A DNA stretch of 64,000 bases from Hordeum vulgare subsp. vulgare. Lineage: Eukaryota > Streptophyta > Magnoliopsida > Poales > Poaceae. The stretch spans positions 144,054,744-144,118,743 of the forward strand of contig NC_058521.1 in NCBI RefSeq assembly GCF_904849725.1. Reading direction: 5' to 3'. The position numbers and the translations under genes were made by a program. Shown in pieces: positions 33,171 through 43,819 of the stretch. Position 1 is the first letter of the stretch, and every line of letters begins with the position of its first letter. Below the pieces are notes generated by a model, which searched no databases, was not told where the DNA came from, and saw only the letters and a program-made list of their open reading frames with translations.

Positions 33171-36042
33171 CTAAGTCACCTCAATGGGGATATGTATCTC
33201 CCCAACAAGCAAATCAAACTTAATCTTGAAACGAGGAATAGGGCATTCAAAGCTCCCAATAAGAATCGATGAACTCTTTTCGATAGCATTGATGCAAAGT
33301 ACTTGATATCGTTTCTTCGGAAAGTGCAGTGTGTGCTCATTACCGTTGACATGGAAAGTGACATTGCCTTTGTTGCAATCTATTACAGCCCCTGCAGTGT
33401 TTAAAAAGGGTCTTCCGAGGATGACAGCCATGGCATCGTCCTCGGGAATATCCAAGATAACAAAGTTTGTTAAGATAGTGGTGTTAGCAACCACAACAGG
33501 CACATCCTCGCAAATGCCGATAGGGAAAGCACTTGATTTGTCGGCCATTTGCAGAGAAATTTCAGTGGGTGTCAACTTATCCAACTCAAGTCTACGATAA
33601 AGAGAGCGGCATAACACTAACATCGGCTCCAAGGTCACATAAGGCAGTTCTTACGTAGTTTCCTTTAATAGAGCAAGGTATAGTGGGCACTCCGGGTTCA
33701 CCAAGTTTCTTAGGAGTTCCACCTTTGAAAGTGTAATTGGCAAGCATGGTGGAGATCTCAAGATCTGGTATCTTCCGTTTATTAGTCACGATATCTTTCA
33801 TGTACTTGGCATACGGAGACATCTTGAGCATATCAGTTAACCGCATCTGCAGAAAGACGTGTCTTATCATCTCAACGAAGCGCTCAAAATCCTCATCATC
33901 CTTTTTCTTGGATGGCTTAGGAGGAAAGTGCATAGGTCTCTGAACCCATGGCTCTCTTTCTTTACCATGCTTCCTAGTAGTGAAGTCATTCTTATCGTAC
34001 TTCTCAGGTTGTGGGTTGTCAGGATTAACCGTAGGTTCACTCTCCACATCCTCGTCATTGCTAGGTTGAGCATCATTATGAACATGAGTGTCCATATTGT
34101 CACCAGGTTCATGTTCATCACCAGATTGTGTTTCTGCATCAGATGCAGAAATAGCATTAGGTTCTTCAGGTGTGATAGTATTTGGTGAACTGGTATGTAG
34201 GTTTCTATCATCCTTCTTCTTCTCCTTAGGATGACTGGGTGTATCAGCATTGATTCCTTGAGAATCTTGATCAATTCTCTTAGGATGACCTTCAGGATAC
34301 AAAGGTTCCTGAGTCATTTTGCCTCCTCTAATAATGACTCTGACAGAGTTGTCATTTAATTCATTGAGCAGGTCATTCTGAGATTTAAGTACTTGTTCTA
34401 CCTGAGTAGTAATCATAGAGGCATGTTTACTCAGAAGCTTCAGATTATTGACATTTCTGTCTACACAAGCACTTAAATGGCTAAGCATATCAGCACTTTG
34501 TTCCAAATGTCTGCTAACATAATCATTGAAACTCTGTTGTTTGGCAACAAAGTTGTCAAATTCTTCAAAGCATAGGGTAGCAGGTTTATCAAAAGGAATA
34601 TCACTCTCATGAAACCTACGCAGAGAATTCACTTCTACTACCTGTATCGGGTTATCGAGACCATGGATCTCTTCGATAGGTGGTAGATCTTTGACATCTT
34701 CAGATCTAATGCCTTTCTCTTGCATAGATTTCTTGGCTTCTTGCATATCTTCGGGACTAAGGAATAGGATACCTATTTTCTTCGGAGTTGGCTTAGGAGG
34801 TGGTTCGGGAATAGTCCAAGCATTATCGTTGATCAAGATGTTATTCAGTAGGGTCTCAGCTTGTTCTGCAGTTCATTCCCTAAAAACCCAACCGACACAA
34901 CTATCTAGGTGGTTTCTAGAAGCATCGGTAAGTCCGTTATAGAGGATATCAAGTATCTCATTCTTCTTAAGAGGGTGATCAGGCTAAGCATTCTGTAGCT
35001 GGACGAGCCTCCCCCAAGCTTGTGGAAGACTCTCTTCTTGGAGTTGAGCAAAGTTGTATATTTCCTGCAAGGCGGCTTGCTTCTTATGGGCAGGGAAATA
35101 TTTCTCACAGAAGTAATAGACCATCTCCTGGGGACTACGCACACATCCAGGAGCAAGAGAGGTGAACCAGGCTTTAGCATCATCCTTTAGAGAGAAAGGA
35201 AACAGCTTAAGGATATAGTAGTGGCGGATCTTCTCCTCATTAGTGAAAAGGTTGGCTATATCGTGTAGTTTGGCAAGATGGGCTATGACCATCTCAGACT
35301 CATAACCGTGAAAAGGATCAGATTCGACTAGAGAGATTATCTCAGGATCGACAGAGAATTCATAATCCTTCTCGGTGATAAAGATACGCGAAGTGGCAAA
35401 CTTCGGGTCATATTTCATCTTAGCTTCCCGAGATTTTTCCTTCCACTTGAGAAGTAATTTTTCAGCGTCTTAGGCATCCTTACACGCAAGAAAATCCTCA
35501 GCTATCTCTCCCTCCATAACGTAACCCTCAGGTATATCAGGCAATTCATATCTAGGAGAGCTAGATCTAGCAGAAGCAAAAGCAGGTTCTATCTCAATAG
35601 TATCGGCAGTTTTAGAAGCGTCACGAGCATTGGCAGTAACTCTAGCAATATGAGTATCAAGGAACACTCCTAGTGGAACATCGGGCAAAGTAGTATCTCT
35701 AGCAGTATCAAGCATAGCATCATCAGTTAAAATAGCATCTCTAGCATCATCAGGCAAAGCAGTATCAAGCATAGCATCTCTAGCAGTATCAAGCATAGCA
35801 TCATGAGGCATAGTATCAAGAATAGCATCATCAGGCATAGTATCAAGCATAGCATCATCACGCATAGTATCAAGCATAGCATCATCAAGCATAGGCGGCA
35901 TATCAAGATTTCTAGCAGGAGGTGATGTCGCAAACTTACTCATAACTGAAGGTGAATCAACTGCAGAGCTAGATGGCAATTCCTTACCTCCCCTCGTAGT
36001 TGAGGGCAAGACTTTGGTCTTCGGATCCTTCAGATTCTTCAT
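33171..36042 (-). pseudogene. gag plus retropepsin-like segment of element D, several nonsense codons
   Basis: Reads from MKNLKDPKTKVLPST at 36042 in one frame to 33592, with stops at about 35470 (TAT to TAA in DAYDAE), 34983 (TTG to TAG in NALPDH) and 34875 (CGA to TGA in FRERT; B keeps CGA). Residues ~45-115 carry AMLDT repeats in an arrangement different from E. The protease motif CDLGADVSVMP has Asp where E and B have Gly. A +1 shift at the same CTCTCTTTATCG site as in E leads to the open part RRLELDKLTPTEISLQMADK ... ILGRPFLNTAGAVIDC, ending at 33171. Confidence 0.85.
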
Positions 36043-36092
36043 AGTGATCAGCAGATATAAATCCCAAGTGATTGAGAGAATATAGCAATATC

Positions 36093-36110
36093 TCCCCGGC
36101 AACGGCGCCA
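36093..36110 (-). promoter_or_regulatory. Primer binding site of element D (tRNA-Asp type)
   Basis: Exact TCCCCGGCAACGGCGCCA on the plus strand, 10 nt inside the 5' LTR. Confidence 0.95.
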
Positions 36111-36120
36111 GAAAAATGCT

Positions 36121-37762
36121 TGATGCCAATTGTTCTTCCCCTTTGCAACGGCACCAGAAGAATGCTGCTAGCACTCTCCGGCAATCGAAACTAGAAGAAT
36201 GTTGTTGATGGCCCACAAGCGCATGGGATCGCAACACTTTTCGAGGGTAGAGTATTCGACCCAAATTTGTTGATTCGCACGACAGGAGGTGAGAGAATAC
36301 TCTCAAGTATTTGCAGTTGAATTGTCAGATTCAACCACACCTAAAAGATTAGTATCTGCAAGCAAAGTAGTAACAACAAAGTAGCGAGTAACGGCAGTGG
36401 CAAGGAACAGCGGTAGTGACAGCAGTAGCAAGTAGCAACTGTAGCAAACGACAGTAGTAGCAATAGTAGCAGCAGAGCAAGACAAGTAACAGCAGTAGCG
36501 ACAGTAGTAGCAGCAGCAGCAGAGCAAGACAAGAAACAGCAGTAGCAACAGTAGTAGCAGCAGCAGAGCAAAACAAGTAACAGCAGTAACAACAGTAGTA
36601 GCAGAGCAGAGCAAAACAAGTAACAGCAGTAGCAACAGTAGGACAAAATCGTAGGCAATGGGTCGGTGATTTGTTTGGATGATATTCATCATGCAACAGC
36701 TATAACACGGAGAGATATGTGGCTATCTCCTGTTCGTCATGTGATGTAGGCATGCATTCCGTGTGTCGTCATACGTGCTTAGGGAAAAGAACTTGCATGA
36801 CATCTATTGTCCATCCCTCCCGTGGCAGCGGGGTCCAAAAGGAAACTACGGGATATTAAGGTTCTCCTTTTAATAAAGAACCGGACCAACGCATTAGCAC
36901 TTGGTGACCGCATGAACTCCTCAAACTATGGTCATCACCGGGAGTGGTTCCGGTTATTGTCACTCCAGGGTTGCCGGATCATAACACATAGTAGGTAACT
37001 ACAACTTGCAAGATCGGATCTAAAACACACATATATTGGTGATAACATAATAATTTCATATCTGAAATCATGGCACTCGGGGCCTAGTGACAAGCATTAA
37101 GCATGGCAAAGTAGTAGCAACATCAATCTCAGAACATAGTGGATACTAGGGATCAATCCCCATCAAAACTAAATTGATTACATGATAGATCTCATTCTAC
37201 TCATCACCGCCCAGCGAGCCTACGAATAGATTACTCACGAACGACGAAGAGCTTCATGGAATTGGAGAGGGAAGAAGGTTGATGATGACGATGGCGACGA
37301 TTCCCCCTCTCCGAAGCCCAAGACGGACTCCAGATGTGCCCTCCAGAAGAAGAACAGGTGGTGGCGGTGCCTCCGTATCGTAAACGCGACGAAAACTTCT
37401 CTTTTTATTTTTTTCTGGGACGAAAGGGATCTTATAGACCTGAGATTGGGGGCGGCAGAGCCGTGTGGGCCCCACAAGCCAGCCCACCGCCACCGGGGTG
37501 GTGGTGGAGGAGCCAGGGCTTGTGGCCCACTGGCCCACCCCCTGAGGTGGAACTTGACGCAGATATTTTTCTTATTTTCCAAAACTGCTCCCCGTAAATT
37601 TTCAGGACGTTTGGTGAACTTTGATTTCTGCACACAAATAACACCAAGGCAATTCTGCTAAAAACAGCGTCAGTCCAGGTTAGTTCCATTCAAATCATGC
37701 AAATTAGAGTCCAAAACAAGGGCAAAAGAGTTTGGAAAAGTAGATACGATGGAGAGGTATCA
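36121..37762 (-). repeat. 5' LTR of element D
   Basis: 1642 bp. Extension 36121-36205 holds PBS relics at 36143-36156 and 36175-36193. Minisatellite ~36355-36650; promoter inverted repeat 37472-37525. Confidence 0.94.
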
Positions 37763-37767
37763 GGACG
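37763..37767. repeat. Target site duplication of element D, right (GGACG)
   Basis: Matches 27713-27717. Confidence 0.95.
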
Positions 37768-39934
37768 CAATGCACCGGACTCACCCAATCGCTATGAGCA
37801 ACAAGATAGATAATACCCGCTTCCAGGAGCTTTAGTATTTCTTTTCTTACTACTTCTTTCATCTTAGGATTTAATCTCCTTTGATGATCAGCAACTGGTT
37901 TGGAATCAGGATCAGTTTTAATATTGTGCTGGCATAGAGTAGGACTAATGCCCTTAAGATCATCAAGAGTATATCCAATAGCAGCACGGTGCTTTCTCAG
38001 AGTTTTTTGTAACTTCTTTTCTTCATGCTCTGAGAGGCTAGTACTAATAATAACAGGATATATCTCTTTTTCATCAAGATAAGCATACTTAAGAGTATTA
38101 GGAAACTGTTTAAGCTCGAACACAGGATCACCCTTTAGTGGGGGTGGATCCCCAAGTAGTTCAACAGGCAGATTATTCTTAAGGATAGGATATTGCTCTA
38201 AGACAACTCTATCTATCTCATCCCTTTCATCCATATGCATATCATTTTCATGCTCAAGCAAGTATTGCGCTAAGGGATCAGTAGGAGGCATGGCAATAGA
38301 AGCTAAGGCAACAGTTTCATCCTTACTAGGCAACTCCTTTTCATGAGGTTGTCTACCAAACTTGGAGAAATTGAACTCATGTGACACACCTTCAAAGCCA
38401 ACAGTGACAGTTTGCTTCTCACAGTCAATATGAGCATTGACAGTATTGAGAAAAGGTCTGCCAAATATGATGGGACAAAAGCTATCTTGTGCGGTAGCAA
38501 GAACGAGGAAATCAGCAGGATACTTCGTTTTACCACACAAGACTTCAACATCCCTAACAATTCCCACAGGGCGTATAGTATCTCTATTGGCAAGCTGAAT
38601 AGTGACATCAATAGGTTCTATCTCAACAGGTGCAATCTCGTCTTTGATTTCATCGTATAAGGATTGAGGTATTGCACTAACACTAACACCCACGTCACAT
38701 AAACCATGATAGCAATGATCTCCTATCTTAACAGAAACAACATGCGTGCCAACAACAGGCCTATGTTTGTCTCTAGCGTGAAGTTTAGCAATTATAGCAG
38801 CATCTTCACAGAAGTGAATATTATGTCCCACAACATCATCGGACAGAAGATCTTTGATAATAGCAATGCTAGGTTCAACTCTAATTTGCTCAAGGGGTGT
38901 AGGTGTTCTAATGTAGCCTCTACGTATCACAGTTGAAGCTTTAGAATGATCCTTTATCCTAACAGGGAAAGGTGGTTTCTCAATGTAAGCACTGGGAACA
39001 ACAGGCTCATTATAGGCAATGACTTTCTCTTCAACTGGATTGGGTTTAACTACATTGACTTCTAAAGGAGGATGATATTTAAACCACTTCTCTTTGGGGA
39101 GATCAATATGAGCAGCAGAAGATTCACACAGTGAAGCTACTATCTCAGAGTCAAGTCCATACTTAGCGCTAAAATCACAAAAAGTATTTGTTTCAACAAA
39201 GGATTTAACGCAATCAAACTTGAAATTCATACCTGACTCCTTACTTTCTTCAAGCTCCCAATCTTCAGAGTTGCATTTAATTCTCTCCAATAAATTCCAT
39301 CTCAAGTCAATATCTCTCTTCATAAAAGAACCGGTAAAAGAAGTGTCAAGCATGGTGCGATCATCATGAGAAAGCCGAGCATAGAAGTTCTGAATGATAA
39401 TTTCTCTCGAGAGCTCATGGTTGGGGCATGAATATAACATTGATTTAAGCCTCCCCCAAGCTTGAGCGATGCTTTCTCTGTCATGAGGCCAAAAATTATA
39501 AATATAATTCCGATCATGATGTACTAAATGCATAGGATAAAACTTTTGATGAAATTCCAATTTCAGCCGATTGTAGTCCCATGATCCAGTATCATCACAT
39601 AGCCTATACCATGTCAACGCCTTATCCTTCAAAGATAAAGGAAATACCTTCTTCTTGACCTCATCCTTGGGCAAACCTGCAAGCTTAAATAAACCACAAA
39701 CTTCATCTACATAGATTAGATGCAAGTCTGGATGTGATATTCCAACTCGTGTAAAAGTATTATTTTCAGTAGGTGGGGCAGGTTGAGGAGAAACTCTTTG
39801 TGCTTCTCAAGCATACCCGAAGGAAATTAAAAGAAAATATTTCCAGTACGTGGAGCAGTTTGAGGAGCAACTCTTTGTGCTTCCGTTCGAGGTGAAGATA
39901 CCCCAAACAAGCCCCTCAAAGGATTAGTTTCCAT
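37768..39934 (-). pseudogene. gag, protease and RT start of element C
   Basis: A probable start at 39934 (METNPLRGLFG) soon meets a stop. The main frame is open from 39805 to the D insertion. Gag core: FPLSLKDKALTWYRLCDDTG, FHQKFYPMHLV, AWGRLKSMLYSCPNHELS. The retropepsin-like site reads CDVGVSVSAIP at about residue 343 of the frame from 39725 (Athila proteases usually have DLG or DTG), followed by IIFGRPFLNTVNAHIDC. The RT start RRLNPKMKEVVRKEILKLLE and VSPVHCV run into D and continue at 27712. The N-terminal part has a ~46-bp duplication (39761-39806, 39839-39884) with a TGA between the copies. Confidence 0.9.
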
Positions 39935-40011
39935 AGTGACAAGTGACAATAAATTTCAGCACACTATATGAATGTTTCCTTACCAATTTCCACTTACCAA
40001 AGGCGCTTCAC

Positions 40012-40029
40012 TCCCCGGCAACGGCGCCA
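40012..40029 (-). promoter_or_regulatory. Primer binding site of element C (tRNA-Asp type)
   Basis: Exact TCCCCGGCAACGGCGCCA on the plus strand, 11 nt inside the 5' LTR. Confidence 0.95.
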
Positions 40030-40040
40030 GAAAAGAGTCT

Positions 40041-41565
40041 TGAGGACCCAAAAGTGTAGGGGATCTATCGTTGTCTTTTCGATAAGTAAGAGTGTCGAAC
40101 CCAACGAGGAGCAGAAGGATCTGACAAGTGGTTTTCAGCAAGGTAAAATCTGCAAGCACTGATATTATCGGTAACAAGTGATTGTGTGGTGAGATGATTC
40201 GTAGAAAGCAACAAGTAACAAAATTAGCAACGGTGCAGCAAAGTGGCCCAATCCCTTTTGTAGCAAGGGACAAGCCTGGACAAAGTCTTATAGGAGGAAA
40301 AACGCTCCCGAGGACACACGGGAATTTCTGTCATGCTAGTTTTCATCATGTTCATACGATTCGCGTTTGTTAGTATGATAGTTTGATATATGGGTGGACC
40401 GGCGCTTGGGTACTGCCCTTACTTGGACAAGCGTCCCACTTATGATTAACCCCTCTCGCAAGCATCTGCAACTACGAAAGAAGAATTAAGACAAAGTCTA
40501 ACCATAACATTAAACTAGTGGATCCAAATCAGCCCCTTACGAAGCAACACATAAACTAGGGTTTAAGCTTCTATCACTCTAGCAACCCATCATCTACTTA
40601 CTACTTCCCAATGCCTTCCTCTAGGCCCAAATAATGGTGAAGTGTTATGTAGTCAATGTTCACATAACACCACTAGAGGAAAAACAACATACAACACATC
40701 AAAATATCGAACGAATACCAAATTCACATGACTACTATTAGCATGACTTATCCCATGTCCTCAGGAACAAAAGTAACTACTCACAAAGCATAATATTATT
40801 CATGACCAGAGGGGTAATGAGTAGCATTAAGGATCTGAACATAAACTCGTCCACCAAGTAATCCAACTAGCATCAACTACAAAGAGTAATTAACACTACT
40901 AGCAACCTTACAAGTACCAATCGGAGTCGCGAGACGGAGATTGGTTACAAGGGATGAACTAGGGTTTGGAGATGAGATGGTGCTGATGAAGATGTTGATG
41001 GTGATGACCCCCTCCGATGAGAGGAGTGTTGGTGATGACGATGGCGACGATTTCCCCCCTCGGGAGGGAAGTTTCCCCGACACGATCGTCCTGCCGGAGC
41101 TCTAGCTTGGTTCTGCTCAAGTTCCACCTCGTGGCGGCGGCGAATCCTCGAAAAAGCCTCCTCCTAATTTTTTTATCCCGGACGAAACTCTTCATATAGC
41201 AGAAGAGGGGGGCCAGAGGGCCAGCTGGGTGCCCACAAGCCCCCTAGGCGCGGCCAGGGGGTGGCCGCGCCTAGCAGGCTTGTGGCAACCTGCTGGCGCC
41301 CCTCTCGCGCTTCTTCGGCCCAGTATTTTTTATAAATCTGGAAAAAAATCCTCGTTGATTTTTACGGCGTTTGGAGTTGTGCAGTATAGGTATCTCAAAC
41401 TTGCTCCAATTTCAGGCCAGAATTCCAGCTGCCGACATTCTCCCTCTTCATGTAAACCTTGCAAAATAAGAGAGAAAAGGCATAAGTATTGTATCGTGAA
41501 GTGAAATAACAGCCCAAGAAGCGATAAATATCAGCATGAAAACATGATGCAAAATGGACGTATCA
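40041..41565 (-). repeat. 5' LTR of element C
   Basis: 1525 bp, followed by CTCGT. Promoter inverted repeat with perfect arms: 41233-41241, 41247-41255, 41263-41271 and 41277-41285. In the sense of the element it lies 280-333 bp from the LTR start. Confidence 0.95.
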
Positions 41566-41570
41566 CTCGT
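41566..41570. repeat. Target site duplication of element C, right (CTCGT)
   Basis: Matches 21325-21329. Confidence 0.95.
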
Positions 41571-41909
41571 GCATTGGACTATGCTGGAATCTGTCGGCAA
41601 ACACAAAGGAGAAGACAAAGTAATATGGCTCTTTGACAGAAAAACAGATATGCATGCGAGAGCCACTAAACATTGTAACCATGGTCTTTTACCTTGACCC
41701 AAAGAAAAATAAAACTATTTACACGGGAAAGCTCCCAACAAGCAAAAGAAGAACGATAAATCTTTTTGGGTGTTCTCAAACTAGACAAACACACGAGAAG
41801 AAAACGAGAAAAAGAAATAAACTAGCATGGATGATACAGTGGCAAAGTGTGAACACCGACTAAGAAAATGAAAGTGTAAGCAAGAATGTAAAGTCGGTGC
41901 GAAACACGT

Positions 41910-41923
41910 ACTCCCCCAAGCTT
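41910..41923 (-). promoter_or_regulatory. Second polypurine tract in element B
   Basis: AAGCTTGGGGGAGT on the element strand, 22 nt past the ORF2 stop. Confidence 0.5.
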
Positions 41924-41944
41924 AGGCTTTTGGCCTAAGTTGGT

Positions 41945-43018
41945 CTACTCCCATGGAGGGAAATAACCAACTCCGGGGTACTCCGGAGTGTATCGAGGGT
42001 GCCACTGCTGTGTGAGCTCGTCTGGCTCCCACTGATAAACTGGCGTCTGGTACTCGACTAGTAGCTCGGGCATGGGTGCCTGTGGTTGGGCTATGCCCCA
42101 ATATGCGTAGATGTCCGAGGGCATAATAATGTACCTACTTGTATGAAGATTGAACAAAGAAGGAGTAGGCAAAGTAATAGTCTCACGAGTACCCTGACTA
42201 AATACCAGGTTATAAATCATCCTTCTATTTATATCTCTATCAAGAAAGTCATGGCGAACCATGCTATCATAATCTAGATATCTCTCGGGAAGAAGAATCT
42301 CTTCTTCCTCGTCCAGTCTAATGGGCATCTCAAAATGTCTAGCAAGACGAGTAGCATAGATACCTCCATAGACAATGCCTTTAGAACGGTTCGTGTTCAA
42401 CCGTTGAGCTACTATAGCGCCCAAGCTATAAGTTTTATCATTATAAAGGGCTTCTCGCAAGACCGCAAAATCTGGGGAGCTAAGGGACCCAGCTTTCCCA
42501 CGGCCAATCAAACATTTTCCCGCGAATAATGAGAAGTACCGAAGCACGGGAAAATGTATGCTAGCAGCTCTAGCGCAAGACACTCCTCTCTCCTCTCCTA
42601 CAACAATAGTATCTATGAAAGCCTCCAAGTCCCATGGACGAGGTTCATGAATATCCCCAACATATGGTAATTTGCAAACGTTGCAAAAATCCTGAAGTGA
42701 CATGCACTCGGGGATATCATATAACTTGAACTCGAACATAGGGGGATTCTTCCTCGGATAGAAGTTAAAGCTTTGCACAAAAATATTAGTGAGGAGGATG
42801 TATTGCGGACACTTATCTTCAACGAAGGCGGTAAGGCATGCGTTCTCCACCAAGTAGTAAAAGTCCTCATAAAGTCCGGCGGCGCGTAAGAACACATCGC
42901 TTGGCCACTCGCACGCTCGAACTTCTTCAACTCGGGGGACCAGATACTTGGGTTTCTTCTTCTCACTTCCATCATCCTTGGGGTCACAGCTTGAAGAGCC
43001 TCTTAAAAACCTCCTCAT
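41945..43018 (-). CDS. ORF2 of element B, intact 357-aa protein of unknown function
   Basis: The only uninterrupted copy: MRRFLRGSSSCDPKDDGS to GYFPPWE, then stop. Features: basic N-terminus with an acidic/lysine patch (~10-25), LYEDFYYLVENACLTAFVED (~50-70), FEFKLYDIPECMSLQDFCNV (~95-115), KLPYVGDIHEPRPWDLEAF, SIHFPVLRYFSLFAGKCLIG, LREALYNDKTYSLGAIVAQR, GGIYATRLARHFEMPIR, ERYLDYDSMVRHDFLDRD, and a Pro/Gln/Tyr-rich tail. No signal peptide or transmembrane segment is seen. It lies where pol would end in a full element. It may be related to Athila ORF1-type proteins; function unknown. Confidence 0.7.
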   Translation of the reverse strand: MRRFLRGSSSCDPKDDGSEKKKPKYLVPRVEEVRACEWPSDVFLRAAGLYEDFYYLVENACLTAFVEDKCPQYILLTNIFVQSFNFYPRKNPPMFEFKLYDIPECMSLQDFCNVCKLPYVGDIHEPRPWDLEAFIDTIVVGEERGVSCARAASIHFPVLRYFSLFAGKCLIGRGKAGSLSSPDFAVLREALYNDKTYSLGAIVAQRLNTNRSKGIVYGGIYATRLARHFEMPIRLDEEEEILLPERYLDYDSMVRHDFLDRDINRRMIYNLVFSQGTRETITLPTPSLFNLHTSRYIIMPSDIYAYWGIAQPQAPMPELLVEYQTPVYQWEPDELTQQWHPRYTPEYPGVGYFPPWE

Positions 43019-43819
43019 CTTTTCCCTTTTCTATCTCTGAAAATTTCTGAAACTTATAGTGACTCCAAGGAAAAGTGAACAAGGCACAACAAAACTTGTA
43101 GCAACTACTCCGACAAGTGCCTAGAGGCCATATCACGCATCAAAACTACTTGGGACCAGCTAAAATTAGCATGCAAAGCTCAAGAACAGGGTCACCAAGG
43201 CAGAAAAAATACGCGAAGTATAAGGCACTAGAGCAAAAACTAATTGGACCAATGGAGGAGTCACATTCCAAGGAGCAATTTCCCAAAAACAGCTTGGTGA
43301 ATGGGGCTTTGCACAAGGATATCGAAAATCGCAGCAAGAAGAGCACGAACACGGGTTTGAGCTGCGAAACGATTTTTTCTGGAGGTAGGAGAAGCAGATG
43401 GGAGCTAGAATGAGTGGAGGGGGTACACGTGGGCCCCACAAGCCTGGTAGGCGCGGCCAGGGGGGTCCCCGCGCCACCAGGGCTTGTGTCCCACTGGTGC
43501 AGCCCCTGACTAGCTCTTCGTCTCGGTATTTTCCAAAAATTCCAGAAAAAATCATACTTGATTTTTAGGACATTTGGCGAACTTTTATTTTCGGGTTACT
43601 TTTCTACGGGACGCTAAAAGCAGAAAACAGGGAAAACTAAAGCTAAATCTATCATTTTTCTTCTAAGCAACCAAAGGTGAAAGCTTCGAACAGAGGTTTG
43701 TGACTCCTCAATTCATCCATCCCATGGTCATCAAAATAAATCCGTCAATGAGGTTGATCAAGTCTCCTTGACAAACTTTTTCGAATCGCAAAAGAGAATG
43801 GAGAATTTTCGAATAGTCA
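43019..43819 (-). other. Non-coding spacer with LTR-like segment (B)
   Basis: Equivalent to the E and D spacers. Inverted repeat arms CCACAAGCC 43436-43444 and GGCTTGTGT 43481-43489, with GC-rich inner arms around GGCGCGGCC and GCGCC. A TTTCAGAAATTTTCAG motif precedes the ORF2 start. Confidence 0.6.

Larger units (their letters stand above)
27718..37762 (-). mobile_element. Non-autonomous Gypsy element D, innermost of the nest
   Basis: 10,045 bp with LTRs 27718-29362 and 36121-37762, PBS 36093-36110, PPT 29363-29376, TSD GGACG. Same family as E and, more distantly, B. Inserted in the RT-coding region of C between codons for SPVHCV and PKKGGI. As the deepest insertion it is younger than C, B and A. 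Confidence 0.95.
21330..41565 (-). mobile_element. Athila-like Gypsy element C with pol, carrying D
   Basis: LTRs 21330-22853 and 40041-41565, PBS 40012-40029, TSD CTCGT. About 10.2 kb without D. It is the only Gypsy element here with RT, RNase H and integrase, and is inserted in the 3' leader of B. LTRs and 3' leader match element F. The protein style (KALTWY in gag, RLNPKMKEVVRKEILKLLEA at RT start, integrase with GQVELSNREIK) points to the Athila clade; mapping to a named Triticeae family (e.g. the Sabrina/WHAM group) was not possible here. Confidence 0.93.
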
